Positions 23,458 to 37,700 of a DNA stretch of 64,000 nucleotides are shown here, piece by piece. The notes under the pieces are model-generated. The model had not been told where the DNA came from and did no database searches. It was given only the letters and a program-made list of their open reading frames with translations. Source of the DNA: Oryzias latipes (taxonomy: Eukaryota; Chordata; Actinopteri; Beloniformes; Adrianichthyidae); contig NC_019875.2 of NCBI RefSeq assembly GCF_002234675.1, positions 26,254,299 to 26,318,298 of the forward strand, written 5' to 3'. The position numbers and the translations under genes are program-made. Each line of letters begins with the position of its first letter. The stretch's first letter is position 1.

Positions 23458-25783
23458 CTAGACTGCTACATCTGCAACAGCTGCCACAGCCTGAATTTGG
23501 ATATCCGTCACAGCTAAGTCCATCTCCTCTTCCTCCTCCCCCATGGCAGGCACGCAGGGTGAAGGCATGCATGTCAATTGGCTGTTACTGCTGTTGGCAA
23601 CACACTGAACATTGCCGCTGATGCTGGCATGAGCAGTTGGACTAGTGGCGGCAGACACACTGCCTAAGTTGGTGGGGATACTCGTCTTGCCACAGGAGTG
23701 GATCCGACGCGCCAGGCTTGCAGAGCGCATCACCAATGAGGTGGTCACAGTTCCGATGCCCTGCACCTTCCCTTCAAGGAAGTAAGTCAGCATCTCACCT
23801 TTGCCCTTCACGCTGATCTTGCCACGGCAGACCAGGTCGTAGTTGCTGTTCAGAAGCCGGTAAACATCCTCAGTTACCTGCATAACAGAAGAAGGGACAT
23901 CCAGATTTCTGCTTTCAGAAGAATGAGGACATAAACCCTTTCATTTGACCTTTGCAGTGTCTTATATTCATCAAGAATTGACAATGAAATTTGCACATAC
24001 ATTTCCAAACTAAATAATCTTGACCATACATGGAAAACTTATAGAATCTGCATCACTAACATCTAGATTCCCTAAATATTATTTTATAATTTACCCCTGT
24101 CTTTTGTGACAAATAGGATTTCTGCTGTCATGTAGTTTTACTAGTGAAGTCTAAACAAGGTCAGACCATTTCAAGACTAAGACTACAGGGAAAAGCACAG
24201 TTGTGCATCAGCCTCATGTCAATCATGAGTTGTTGCTTGTAAACTGAATAAAGTTATCAGAGGAGGGGTTTCGCTTTTCGCACAGTTTCATGCTGCTCAC
24301 ACAGACTTAAGTCCCGCCCTAAAATAGTTTCTGTTCTGTGTGGCTGTGGGTCACTTTTATTATGTGTGAACTTTGTCAGTCATGACTTGTGTGGTTAAAG
24401 TCGCTGATAATAGTGTTGACACATTCAGATTCAGTAAAAAACAACAATGAAGATGCTCATGTGACAGAGCTGTGGCTTATTTGCTGGAAAATGTATTTGA
24501 AAACAAAAAACACAAATTAACTTTTTTTCAGTAGCTCTAGCTGACCGATGTGTAAAACTGCTAAACAAATGCAAAATTATTGGTTGAACTCATCACATGT
24601 ACTCAGTTAGCAGTCCTTGCTGTCTTTTAGCCAAAAAACTAAAAATAGAAGCAGTGTAAAATTTATATGGAGAGTGGCAACACAAGTGAAACATTTGAAC
24701 CCACTGTGCCAGCATAAGTCATGAAAGGGGCAAATGTTGATTATTTCTGCAGGAATATAAAATGTTTTACGTAATATTTTTAACATATCAATTAGTCTTC
24801 AAAATGATGCCGCTTCAGGCATGTTTACCTGTATTTTTCCCGGAACACCGGTGCTGTCCATCCGACTGGCCACATTGACCGTGTTTCCCCAGATGTCATA
24901 CTGAGGTCGCCGGGCTCCAATCACTCCTGCCACAACCGGGCCCACATTTATGCCTGTGCAAATACCCCAAAATACTCAATACAAAACAAAATCCCAGAAA
25001 ACTTTGACTCCACTTGCATTTGAGGGCCTTGACTTACCCACTCTCAGCACAAACTCATTGTATGACTGGTAGTTGATTTCATCCAAGACATCAAACATCT
25101 CAATAGCATAGTCCGCAATTGTGCTCAGATGGTCATGAACTGATTTTTTAGCCTAAATAAGAAACATTTAAGACATAAGGTCCACACAAAAAGATCCATT
25201 TGACAGAAAAAAGTAGAACCGACCTTGGTTCCGATGGTGGGGACGAGTCCCACAGCTGCCATGTATGTGCTGCCAATAGTTTTGATCTTCTCAATGTCCT
25301 TGTAACACTCCTTATCCATGAGCTGCAACAACCAAATACCAAAAGGTAAATCCCATTCAACTGGCAAAAGGGAAATAAAAGAAAGATCTCAATCATACCT
25401 CATCAAAGTCAGCTATGATCTCATTAAGCAATCTCAAGCACTCCACCCCCATATTGTTGCCATCCAGCTCTATGTAGAAGTCGTTAAAGTTTGGAATGGA
25501 GGCAAACAGGACACCGACTTGAGCGTAAGACTGATAGTAGAGATCCTGATGGAAAAGACACGACATGAAAATATACCCTCCGATATCACAAGGTTTTCCG
25601 TTTGCCGCCTTTTTTCTCTACCTGTTTGTCTGTCTGCATGCCTGCCTGTCTATTAGCTTGGCTCACCATGTTTCTGGGGTTTGACATTAGGAAGTGCTGA
25701 GCCACATGTGCAGGCAGGAGGTTGAAGAGGATCCTTCTGTTATCCAGCTTGACTTTCTCCATCCCATCTCTTTCCTCCTCCGC
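23458..25783 (-). CDS. adcy1: ADCY1 exons 15-20: C2a catalytic half and tail
   Basis: Exons 25783-25667, 25545-25399, 25322-25224, 25152-25038, 24953-24829 and 23877-23458 encode residues 813-1152. ATP-recognition residues are present: K914 in [12 protein letters not shown]991 in QYDIWG, N998 and R1002 in NTVNVASR, and the KGKG lysines near 1037-1039. The C-terminal tail of about 100 residues is Ser/Thr-rich with GEEEEEMD and no clear similarity to the mammalian tail, which is normal for this poorly conserved part. TAG at 23460-23458. Confidence 0.94.
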
Positions 25784-28700
25784 CTGGAGGCACACAGAAG
25801 ATCCTAACACTGACGGAGTCTTTTCCACAATTTCACCACATGGGGTCAGTAAAAAGCTTTGTTAGTAGACTTCTTGGTAGGAAACAAACAGATCTTCAGC
25901 AGCTTACATAACTAATGCTGCTAGGTAAAGGGTAAATAGCGTTTATAATTCGCTTCAACACTTCTATCCCACGAAGCAAAACACTTATTCTAATGTAAAA
26001 CAGAGCCAAACCAAGCTTCTTATCCTGAGTTTGCCAGAAAACAGACTGTTGGCATTGAATGCATCATCTTTATGTAACTCATCACATTAAATCTAACATG
26101 GAAGCATTCCAGTACATTTGTTAAAGCTTGTACTACAGTTGCAAGATTAAAGAGTTTCCCTCATTCTGACCTGAACAGCCCATAGGAAGTCCAAGCGCAG
26201 TTTGAGGTCAAGTTGCCTGGAGTGGAGGGCCAGGGCGCTGACAAAGAGCAACAGAGACAGGATGGGCTCAAAGCCCCGGATGTGGAAGGACCCCCCACTG
26301 TGGAAGAGACCAAACACACAAAGAACAAATGAACCAGACCACACAGAAAACTACAGTGGAAAGCTGACTAGACCCCCCACAGTGTTCAAAGAGGTTATGA
26401 GTCAAGTTTCACCAATGAAAAAAGTTATTTTCTCCATTTGTCTCTTCTTTCCAACAATTTCAAAAAATATATTTGGAAGAATGACTTTAAATATTGCCAA
26501 AATGCAGTTTTAAATCAGTCACAGATATACAATGAAAGTTAAACAAATTAAGTTTATTCCCCCAATAAAAAAAAACACTTTAAATTTGCATCTATAAAAT
26601 TGGCCAGGTCCATTGGTACAGAGTCAGTGCAGTCCATCATCCAGCCCACATAGTCCTTTAAGGCTTCTGGTTTGGAACTAATAAGCATGTGTGCTTCTTC
26701 AAAGAGTGGGAAATGAAAGAAAGTGTGGGCTGAAGATAAGCAATGACTCCTTCATGTGCATACATCTCAGCTCATGCAACATCAACAGTATTCTAAATTT
26801 TCTGGATCAAAAAAGCACAGCGTTCAAAGCTGGCCATTGCCTTTATTGTCCAAATGATTCCCACAACACTTACAGTTCAGACGCTTGAAGTTCGGATACA
26901 GAGAGAGCATTGTTGTCCAAATGGCAGAAACACAGAGCGCCTGCTTATGTGTGTGTTGTGGCCGTTTATTTAGTCTGCTGTAAACCTCACCCTGCAGTCC
27001 TGCGAAAGCCACTGAGCTCCAATACTGTGACATACAGCACCCCCAGAAGAAGCAACAGCGCCATCTTTGGCAGCCAGGAGACTCTAAGGAAGAGGGCCAG
27101 AGTGAGAGTGCCCACCACGCAGGACAGGAAGGCGTAACGGGCGCCATCGCAGGGCAGCTCTTCCATGGTGTAATTTGCTCCACTGTCCACATCAATAATT
27201 ACAATAGAGCTGTTGGTGTTGGCACTTCCCCACATCCAGGGCATGCAGCCCACCTGTCATAGGAGAAAGGGAAAGAATGCAGCCATAGTAACAGATCTGA
27301 TGGAACAGTTTATCTGCACTGCCTGATTTATGTTACCAGAATAAAATGACAATTGAAAAGGTACTATAAATTAAGTGAGTACACAATTTAACATGTGGAA
27401 AAATTCTTAGCTCTATGAGATCTACAGATATTTCCTAGTAAAGGAGTGCAGCGGTTTTCAAAGCTCTTTGAAAACACTTGTTTTAAGATTTTTTTAGATG
27501 ATCAAAGGTAGATGATGAAATCTGAACAAAAAGAGGCAAAGCCTCTTGAATCCCTGGCAAGAATCTGTCTTCAGCAGACACCTTTTTACCAACCACAACT
27601 GATAAAACCTATTTCTTTTTCCTGCCAAATAACATTCTCACTTACCACACAGGCCTGGGCCACGGCGTAAATTAAGAGCACTATGAGAATGCAAAGAGCA
27701 GTGCGAATCTGGATGGTCAAGCATCCTGGAAAACACTGAAAAAAATAACACAAATACGTTAAAAAAAGTATGTCAACGGCAATTTGTGCAATTGGATGTT
27801 AACAGATGAGAGAATAACATGAGGAAACACTGAAAAATCAAACAGAGGCATGAACAATGATGCTGAGACGTCACCTGGTGAGTTTGGAGGGAAAAAGACA
27901 AGTAAATAACATGTTTACTAAAAAGTGTGTGAATATTCTTTAAAGAGAGATCAAGAGACAGAACTTTGGCCTATTAAAACATTTTCAAATGTTATCTCTG
28001 ATGAAAATTATGTTTTTGGTGTTTTTAACATGTTCTTGTGGCATTTTTCTAATAATGGCAGACGAATATAAAGAAAATTAAGCTTAAAATTGCATTACTA
28101 AGTATGTCTATACTCAAATCATTGGGGCATAAAAATGCTTTACAAAAAATAGCTTATTTGTTAGAAAATATGCCAGCTTCTCTGCTCCATTCTGATACAC
28201 CCACGTGTAGATCCATGTGCATCTTCGTTTTCCTCATCCGAGCTGGCGTCTGGCTCAAAACTGTACAGTTGGATAGCTCCAATATTGCTCGCCATTTTTG
28301 TAGCGCCGGTAATATTAGGTTAAGTGTGTGAGGGGCAGTAAGTTAGGCAATGTAAGTAGGAAGTGTTACTAAGCAAAAGTTTTTAGTGTTTACCTGAACT
28401 TTTGTGATATGAAGGTACATGATACACGCTACTAGGAAGCAGATGCAGAAGACAAGAAGGACAAGTACCACCATCCCCCTGACGGAAAGAAACAGGAGAA
28501 AGAAATGGACAGATTAGTGAGTGAGATGGGAAAAAGTAAAGAGGTGATATGAAGCACAAAAGAATCATACTGTGGTATGATGAGAAGATAAACAAGGCCA
28601 AACAAGGCAGCTAGGATCAGTGAGAGGACCACTGCACTGGTGAAGTACTCATCCGGAAGCTGGTGGTACTAATGCGAGAAAGCAGATAGGGCGATGACAG

Positions 28701-31700
28701 TGTTCACTTACTGACGTCTCACTGCACAGAATGTCTGTAGAACCTTGAAGGCCTCACCCTCTGCTCGCGCTCAGAACATTTATACATGAGTGTCAGAAAG
28801 TTCAGGTCCGCTGTGTCCGACTCGGTCTGTCGGGCTTCGATCAGCCGACCGATGTAACGGTTGACCCGGGTCCTGGGACTGCTTTGGATCACATTCGCCT
28901 GGTTGGCGTTGTTGCGGTTTCTCAGCTTTTGGGGAGCAGTTCTCATGGCCCTCCGCTGGCAAGAAGAGAAGACGAAATTAATTTCTAAAGCCTTCTGTCT
29001 CTGTGTGTGCATGTCTTCAGCAGCCAACACGAAGACCTTTGCAAGGCAGGAGCTGTTGGAGCAAAGCCAGAGAGCTATGGTTGTGCACGTCTGTAAGTAT
29101 GCATTAATGAAGGCATTCCTTTTAGTTGTTCTCTTTGCCTTCTACATGACTCTACGGATCATACTTCTCTGCTTATCTAACCACATCCTACGTTTTTCTT
29201 TCTCAACAACTCAATATTCTTCTGTGTTTCCTGTTATTCTTTCAAATAATCTTTTATTTTTAGTTCTTGTATCATTCCGTTTGTGCATCACCTTTGTTGT
29301 TTTGGTTATTTATGAGGTTTCAGCCCATTGCACTTCATGCAGCCCAGGTTTATACTCCAAAAGTCCTACTGTTGCATCACTTCTCCCTCACATAGATCTT
29401 CTCATCACAACTCAAGTGTTTGTAGTCTAAATAGGAAAGAGTAAAATTTGTTTAAATTAACTAGCTTGATGCCATTTTTGTCAGAATCTCTTATCTTTGA
29501 ATTTTGAAAGTTCTGTTTTACAACACTAAAGTGAAGTTTAAGGAAAGATTTAACTGGAGTTAATTCAAAACAATTTTGCTCGAATGTCACGAGTCATGTA
29601 ATGTTGAAAACTGGAATTGATCGATTTATTCAAATGAGCATTCTGTAGAGTTTTGTATTCTGAAGAAAAACCACTTGATCAATAGTCCACAAGCATCACA
29701 CAACATAAAAGGGAAATGGCCCATGAAGAAAAAATGATGAGAAGAATCTATGTGGTTTTTTTAGTGCTAAAGTGCAGCGGCTGAAAACACTGGAAGCAGT
29801 TAATGAACACGCAAACATCTTTGGACATCAAGAACAAAATCTATGAGAAAGCCACGCATTCACTGCAGCAATAAGACGTGAGGCTGCACAATAGACTTTC
29901 TCCTGGAGTCATGCAGCATACAATAGAAACGCAGCAACAATCAAACCAATAAATATTTTTCAAAAAGATCACAAGACACATTTTGTCTCATTCAACCATT
30001 TCAAACCAAGCATGCTTTGGACTTGCCTGTGAACCACTTGTTTCACGAAATCACATCACGAACAAACACAGAAAGGTCAAAGACAGACACTGAGAGTTTA
30101 TACCTTATCCCCGTCCTCGCAGTTCATGACATTGGAGAAGGGAATCTCAGCCTTGAACATCTTCCTGCAGTGCATAAGCTGCACTAGTAAGTAGCACACG
30201 GTTTTGAACTTCATCTTTTTGGCGGGCTTTATATCCGAAAGAATCAATCCTGGGAATATCTGTCACCGGATGAAAAATGGGAACAAAAGATTAAGTCATC
30301 ATACCCCAAACAAACATATTTAAAGACGTAGAAATATTTTGTCCGGATCGATTTTTTCCTAATTCATAAACATTACACATGCACATGCATTCAATTTCAA
30401 TTCAATTCACTTGTATTTACATAGCCCAAAATCACAACAGTCGTCTCAATGGGCTTAAATGAATGCATTCTTTGTAATCATCTTCAGCTAATAGAAAGGA
30501 GAATTAAAACGACTTCACTAAGGTGGAGCAGCTTTATTAGATGCTTGATGAGAAGCTGCTGATTTTTTGCAAAAATAATTTATATAGTTTTGACTAATAT
30601 ACGTTTTTATGAGGAAAAGTAACATAAAAAGTAACATAAAAGTAATCATAATCTTACATTTTCAAATGTCTCTGACATTAACTTTATTAAAAGGATCAGC
30701 ACTCATGAAAATGATGAATAATTTCTAACAGGTATATTTAATACGAGATATCCATGAGTTTTATGGTCTTCATTTTTTGTAAGAGGAGAAAAGGGAGATG
30801 AGGTGATAGATAGATAAGACTGAAATCCCCTTCTCCAGCTGCTTGAGGCACATCTGTCTGCCTGCTTCTCTGCAAGCGGACTGTGCAACTTTGAGATGAT
30901 GCCGCAGGACATTTTTATCCTTCTACCCCTGGATTGAATAATTAAAAAGTGAGACCGGTTCAACAACAAACATATGTGAGCTTTATAATATGATGTGGGA
31001 CATTATAACACTTTAGTTCTATATTAAGAGTATTTAGCACAGAGGTAAGCACTTACTTAACCTAATCCACTATCTCAGTAAAACCATAATTTAGGTCAAC
31101 ATGCGGCAAGAGCTGTAAAACGAATTTCTAGGGATTAAATTAAAGACAAATCTGCTCAAATGTGTCATTTGATAGTTAAAAAATATATACTTGTAGTTGT
31201 TCAAACAGAGCATGCGGTCTTCTCACCTTTCGTCGGTGAGATGGCACAATAAAGAAGGTTTCTATTTCATGTTTTTGGAGGAAGGCGCTCCTTTCGTGGC
31301 CATTTCCAGGCTCCACCTCATAGTCTCCATTTAGGCACTCAAGTGTAGATCTGGTGATGTGAACTTTCCTGGACACATACAAGACAGACTTTACAAACTC
31401 TAGTCTCACGACAGCTTAGTCATGAACTGCACAAACTCAAAAAGATGACATTAAAAACGAGACATAAAATATTTACATTTAAAGTGGTTTTTTTTGCTCT
31501 TATATTTTGGATAAGAGATCCCAAAAGGATTTGATTCAATTAATATATTTGTATTTAAAACATGTTTTAAACAAACAAAAAATCCACAATAATAAATGCC
31601 CCTTACCAGTTTTTTTTAGTATAAGTTAAAGATTTTGTGATGGAAACTAAACCTTTCATGAATAAAAGTATGAATTCTTACATTCAAACTATCAAAAACT

Positions 31701-34700
31701 TTAATTTTTTCCAAACATTCACTAATCACTAATCTTATAAAAATATTTCATAATAAATTCTAAATAACTTTAAAATAGGATGAAAAGCAACAATCGAAGA
31801 GGTTCCCATCCACGGAATAACTAAAACTGCGACTGGAATGTCTGAAAACTTGAGTACCAACCCTGGTAGGCCTCCAGCTTCCATAACGTTGGCCAGGGTC
31901 ACATCATTTGACCAAACATCATACTGCCATTTCCGGAGGCCCAGCACTCCGCACAGCACTCGGCCGGTGTGCAAGCCCACTCGCATATTAAGGTTGACTT
32001 CTGTGGCCTCTGCTACTGACCTGATGGGACCAAACGCACACAGAGGTGGTGTGAAGTCTTAAGGAATAAAATACTTATTACAGTAAAGGGCAAAAAGGCA
32101 GTGCTGACGGTACGAACAAAGAAAGCGCACCTTAACAATGGCTTTTAGAATAGACCCAAAAGTTTAGAATAGTTACTGAAGTCAAGAATCTTTAGTAAGA
32201 ATAATTGAAACTAAAGCAAATAATACAAGAAAAACTGAACAATAAGGTTCAATACTGAATAGACCTAGTATTTTTTCCTATTTAGCATTGAAATAGTAGA
32301 AACATTATTTAAAGTGTTCCAATCAAGCCATAAAAGTATCGTATTTAGGTTTGCATCCGTCTCATCCTTGGACTCTCATTTGAGCTCTTATTTAAATTCA
32401 TCTTAAGCTGGTTATACAAGGAAACCAAGAGCTTTCCAGCTTAAAAAATATTTAAAGACCTTTTTGCTCTCTGCTGCTAAAGCTTTTCTCAGTGCCCAAT
32501 GCATTTCAGAATTTACATTAAACTGTGCTTACAGTGAATCAAAGGTTAAAGGTTGTCTTAGCCTCCCAGTGCCAGGAATCTCAAAGTGAAATTACTTTTT
32601 GATTACAGCGTGTTCAAAAAAACACACAAAAAGAATAGAATATTAACTGTAATAATGATCGTCCTTATGAGTGCTCTCACGTTATAGTGTCGATCATGTC
32701 TAAGCCCATCTCAACGCAGCAGTGAGCGTGGTCAGTCTTGGGCTGGGTCAGTCCAGAAACGCAGTAGTAACAGTCTCCCAGGATCTTAATTCTGCGACAG
32801 TGGTTCTCCTGTCAATCAGAAGCACAGATGGAAGACAGAAAGGGTTAGCCCTTGTCTAGAGGGATGGATCAGTCTGAACTGGAAAGCAAGAAATGCTGTG
32901 GTACAGAGACAGATTGGATCCACTCTGTACTCAGATGATTGAAGGAACCTTTATTTGTGTAGCACTTTACAACGCCATCGGGATGCAAAAGTGCTTCATA
33001 TTAGGAAAAGAGATAAAAAGAGAAAAATTAAATTAAGAGCAAAAATTAAAAACATCATAGTTTAAAACACATGAAAGGGAAATAAAAAAAATGAAGGCAA
33101 ACAAGTAAAATAAAATAAGATGCCACCGACTAAAGGAACATTGAAAACCATTTAAAAAGTGATGTCTTTAGTTGACGTTTAAATCTGCTTAGGTCTGATA
33201 TCATGCACAGTAAGGGAGTAACAATTAATCGACTTAATCGATGAATTAATCTATACTCCAGATCAACCAGCTCAATCTGTCTGAGGCAATTGTTAATAAA
33301 ATCAATAACATTGTTTAAAATAAAATGAATTGATCTATTTACTATTTACTTGTTTTTTTGTACACATATTTAATATAAACTTGATTATATTGAAGAAATA
33401 CAAGGAATCTGGAAATACAAGGAATCCGTTTTATGTCAATCGGATCGTTCAAAATGAACTAAAATCAATAATGAATCGTATTTGCAACCACTAATTATGA
33501 TATGAATCCAATCGTTACATCCCTAATGCGCAGCTTTGGAGATATATTATTGCATAAATGGGCACAGGCAACTGGAAAATGCATGCACCTCAGTGTTTCT
33601 GTCTGCATAAGAGTGTATCATAAATAAAAACCAAAACTCTCCCCAACGTTTCCACGTTTTAGCTCAGCCATGTCAGAAATATCTGGCTTGATTGGCATTT
33701 CTAAAAGGTTAGACTGTGATGGAGTAAAAAGACCAGAGACATTTGTTTGTGCCTTTTAGGTAAACTCCTTTGCCAATTTCTCAGCGATACATTTCTAAAA
33801 TTACAATTTTAATGTCTCATTCACAGGGGCACATACCTTTTCTCCATGCACGAATATACTTGTCCTGTTCTTTAGTGTATTAGTTCTTGAATTCAAAATG
33901 TTATCTCTTTATTTCCAAGTTCTAAGCAATACAAAAACAAAATTCACCAAACAATTAAAATCTAAGGTTGATGAATGATTTAAAATCCATGTATGTGTTC
34001 CCTTGTTGAAATAAAAATAATAGAGATGTTTGATGAAACTAACAAAACTACATAGCTAATACAAAAAAACAAATAAACATGAGAACCATATTTTTCAAAC
34101 TTGAAAGCTGCATCAACATGAAATTGATCCAACAGTGTAACGGATCAGTCTCAATTTAGGGAATAAGGTGAGTCACTCACACTGGAACAATAAGCTGTGC
34201 CATGAAAAGACAGCTTACAAATATAACCCATCATCAGAGGATATGAGCAATAGATGTTCATTTTACCAGGGAGACCAGGTTACCGTGGGCGCTTCCTCAT
34301 AAACCCTTCATTGTTTCCATGGAGGTAATGGGATTGCTGCCTATGCATGTGAGGAGTACAAAGACCCATAATTATGCACATCGGTGGGCACAGGACAAGA
34401 CGGAAGCTCTATTTTTAACGTGGAATCCATGTGAGTTCCAGCATAACTGGATAGCCAAGGCTCGTTAGTGGAAGATATTTGCCCACTTGCTGGTGGAGAG
34501 GCTGGGAAGAATATTTTCTTTGGGCTGAGGAAGTGGTGGGAGAATTGGGATGGATTTATTTTATGTTCAGCCAATTAGTACTTTTTTGAGATACTAAATG
34601 TATAGAATAGAATAGAATATCTTTTTTTTTTATTTAGCACTTTTCCCAGAAAGAATGACAAAGTGTTTTACAACAGGAGCATAAAATCAAATCAAAACAC

Positions 34701-37700
34701 AGGGAGGTAATTAAATACAATAATGACAATTAATATAGAATCCTACAACTTTAAAACTTCAAAATAAAATGTTAGTTAAAGTTTTATACTGTAAAAAAAA
34801 AGTTGAATAAATACCATCTAAATATTTGTTTTTTTTTAGAGATTTTCTGATTTAGAACCATTATTACGCTCTGAAAGGCTGCTCGCCTTTGTTTGGAGAA
34901 GAATAACATTTTAAACATTTTGTCAATTCCCATTGATCCCTGTAAGAGGCTAATTTAAAAAATATCAATTTATCAATGCAAATTGGTAGAAAGCTACAGG
35001 TACAGAACGATAAAAAGCGGAAGAGGAAGAAAGATCAGGAAAACTGGCGGAAAACTATTTTCTCCTGTCATCTTTATACTTGAATTCTTGCTGGCCAAAA
35101 CAGATGCCCCTTGTATTGTGGCGGGGCTGCTGAACTACTTCCTGTGAAAGTCTCACCCACTGCAAGTCAGTCAGTGGATTGCACTTTAAAACTAGCAAAT
35201 AATGATTTCTTAAAAACATGACAAATTAGGTAATAATTAATTCTTATAGACAATTTCACCTGTTACCTGTATGTCTACCTGTATATGTGGTTGTGTACAT
35301 GGGGTAGGGCTCTGTGTGGGGTAACTCTAGGGCAGGATGCTGCAATAACAGATGGTAATATAACTGAAGCTACAGGAAGCAGGGAAAGCCCTGCAACTTA
35401 AAGAGACTCTTACACTGTATTTTTCCTTTGCTAATCTGCTGTGTGAGGGATTAGGATCTGATTCAGACCCTAGCAGGATTACCACCGTCATGTGACTGCA
35501 GCCCTGTGGGCAATCTGAGTGGTAGGTATCGGAACAAAGGAGCGCTAGAGTGACCTTTGTCACTTGAAGAAGAAATGGGACATAAACGCACCTCTTAATA
35601 CCAGGGCAAACACTTTTACACTCATTTTAAATCAGTTTCTGACTATATGAATAAATTGGATGATGTTTAAACTTTAAAATTGGTTGAAAAAACAGCACAA
35701 ATTACAATAAAGAAAAAATGAAAACATCTCACGGCAGCAGGTCTCTCCTCCACTTAAAACGACTAAAGTGCTTTAAGTTATGATGGGAATTAAAACATGT
35801 TTATGAAATATGCATGTGTGGTGCCAAAGGCAGAACGATTTCTTTGTCATTTTTATTCATCGTCAGCTGACATCTTACCTTCAGCAACAGGTTTCTTTTT
35901 TCTCAGCAAATACATAAGAAATGTATCGACACTCTCTACCCTTTGCTTTGGTGGGTTGGATGGAGTGGGTGTGTAAAAAAGACAAGAATGGACTCTGCAA
36001 ATATGGAAAATAGAAACGGCTCAGTGTTCCAGACCAGTTTATCTCCAAAGATGAAACTGGATTTTATCAGCGGCTGATCTAATTGAGAAAGAGGAACGCT
36101 TCATATCAAAGAAGGAAGTCTGAATCACTGGGGGGCTGGTGATTATTAAAACATGAAAGTGTCTGTAACACTAACACCTCTTTTTCAGGCATCATTTTAT
36201 TCAAGTGTAACACCAGCCTGGTTTGCCCATTTTTACTGAAAGACTAAAAGTCTACTCTTATTTGATGTCTTTAGTAAAAACTGACAATTTATTAAGCCAA
36301 ATTTTCATGTCATGCAGACAAATTGACTTAAATCTAAATCTTTACGTGCAAAAGTGTTTTTGTTACCTTTTAGTTCTGTACTTTTGCATTGACTAACATT
36401 CTCCTTCTGTCTGTTTTGGAAAAGGGAGCTTGCTTCTGTTTTTGTTTTTTTTACTGCCTCATATAAATGAAGTGTGAGCTGAGGTTGTTGGCAGCGACAT
36501 CAGGTACAGTCATGGCGCTTTTTGTTATTTTTGTCAGAATATTTATCCTTTCTTAGTCATCTGTCAAAGACCCACAATGCCTTGTTTGGTTTGGGTTTTT
36601 CGGTTTACAGTTCTAAGTAAGCAGGCATCTTCCGGAAACGGCCAGACTTCTGAGTGATCCTTGCATCTGCTCATGAGGCAAACCCAGACAGTGTTAGTAT
36701 AAGTCCAGGTTTTTAGTTTCCGGAAAGCAGCTGTCACCATGTGGACAATTAACAGCTCCTATTCTCATTTAATTCGTTAAATTTGTGACACATTTCCAGA
36801 CATTATGGGTTTTCTTTTCTAAAACAAACTTTTTTTGGTCTAGAATGGTTAAAAATAAATAAATAAATAAATAAATTTTTTTTATAAAAATCTCATTTTT
36901 ATGTATTGCAAAATACAGAAATAAACATAATGGTTTAAAGATTTTCACATTTCTTTAGAGAGATCATGTGAATTTGGTGTGATAATAAAACTTCCTGTAG
37001 AAGTAAGAGACAGTAGATGAGACATCAATGAGCCAAGCTAAAAATAGAAACACGGAAAAGAAGAAGAGCTCAAAAAAAAGGGGGGCTTAAAACAACACAG
37101 CTGAGGGAAGTAGGCTGCTGCACGTCAATCAAAAAGCTGAGAAACAAGGAGCGGAGGAGTCTGAAAGCTGTGATGCATCGAGGTGTTGCAAATGCAGAAA
37201 AAACAAGGACAAGAATGAAAAGCTTTGTGACACTCTGCCAAGGAAACACCAATGGTACAGGCACATATATGGATGCAAAAGCTCCTCCACTATGAAGCTA
37301 TTAATGTTAGATAGCACTACAGCCACCATAAATTAATCACAGATCCTTTTCTCAGCCAGAACTGTCTTCTTTTTTTTTTTTTTAGGAACGGGACAGGCTG
37401 TTGGAGATTCTGCCAGAGAAAGGAAGTCTTTGCAGAGACAGGGCTCCTTGAAGACCATTTGGTGTGTCATCTAAATGTGAGGACGGCCAAGCGGACTGTT
37501 GCACCGTGTTGAAGTGAAAATAAAGAAGATGCTAATATTCGCTCTGAGTCTGTTCTGAAAAATGACTTATTTGTCCGTCTGCGCCATTAAAATGCGAAAA
37601 ACCAAAGAATCAATTCACTATTAAACTAAGGACTTGTCTTTTGGGGTTCTTGTCTCAATGAGCTTCATTGAAACAAACGCAGTTGAGTTCTTTACAACAT

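Larger units (their letters stand above)
23878..32680 (-). other. adcy1: Introns of the 3' half of ADCY1
   Basis: Introns here run from 76 bases (25323-25398) to about 1.1 kb (28956-30103). Apart from the R1 copy (27998-28365) and the short repeat at 30388-30465 they show no elements. The 28861-29430 plus-strand frame crosses exon 9 antisense and is not coding. Confidence 0.6.

Noticed and set aside
28861-29430. 189-codon plus frame
   Set aside because: Runs antisense across ADCY1 exon 9 into AT-rich intron; the downstream part is Phe/Leu-rich as random AT DNA gives.
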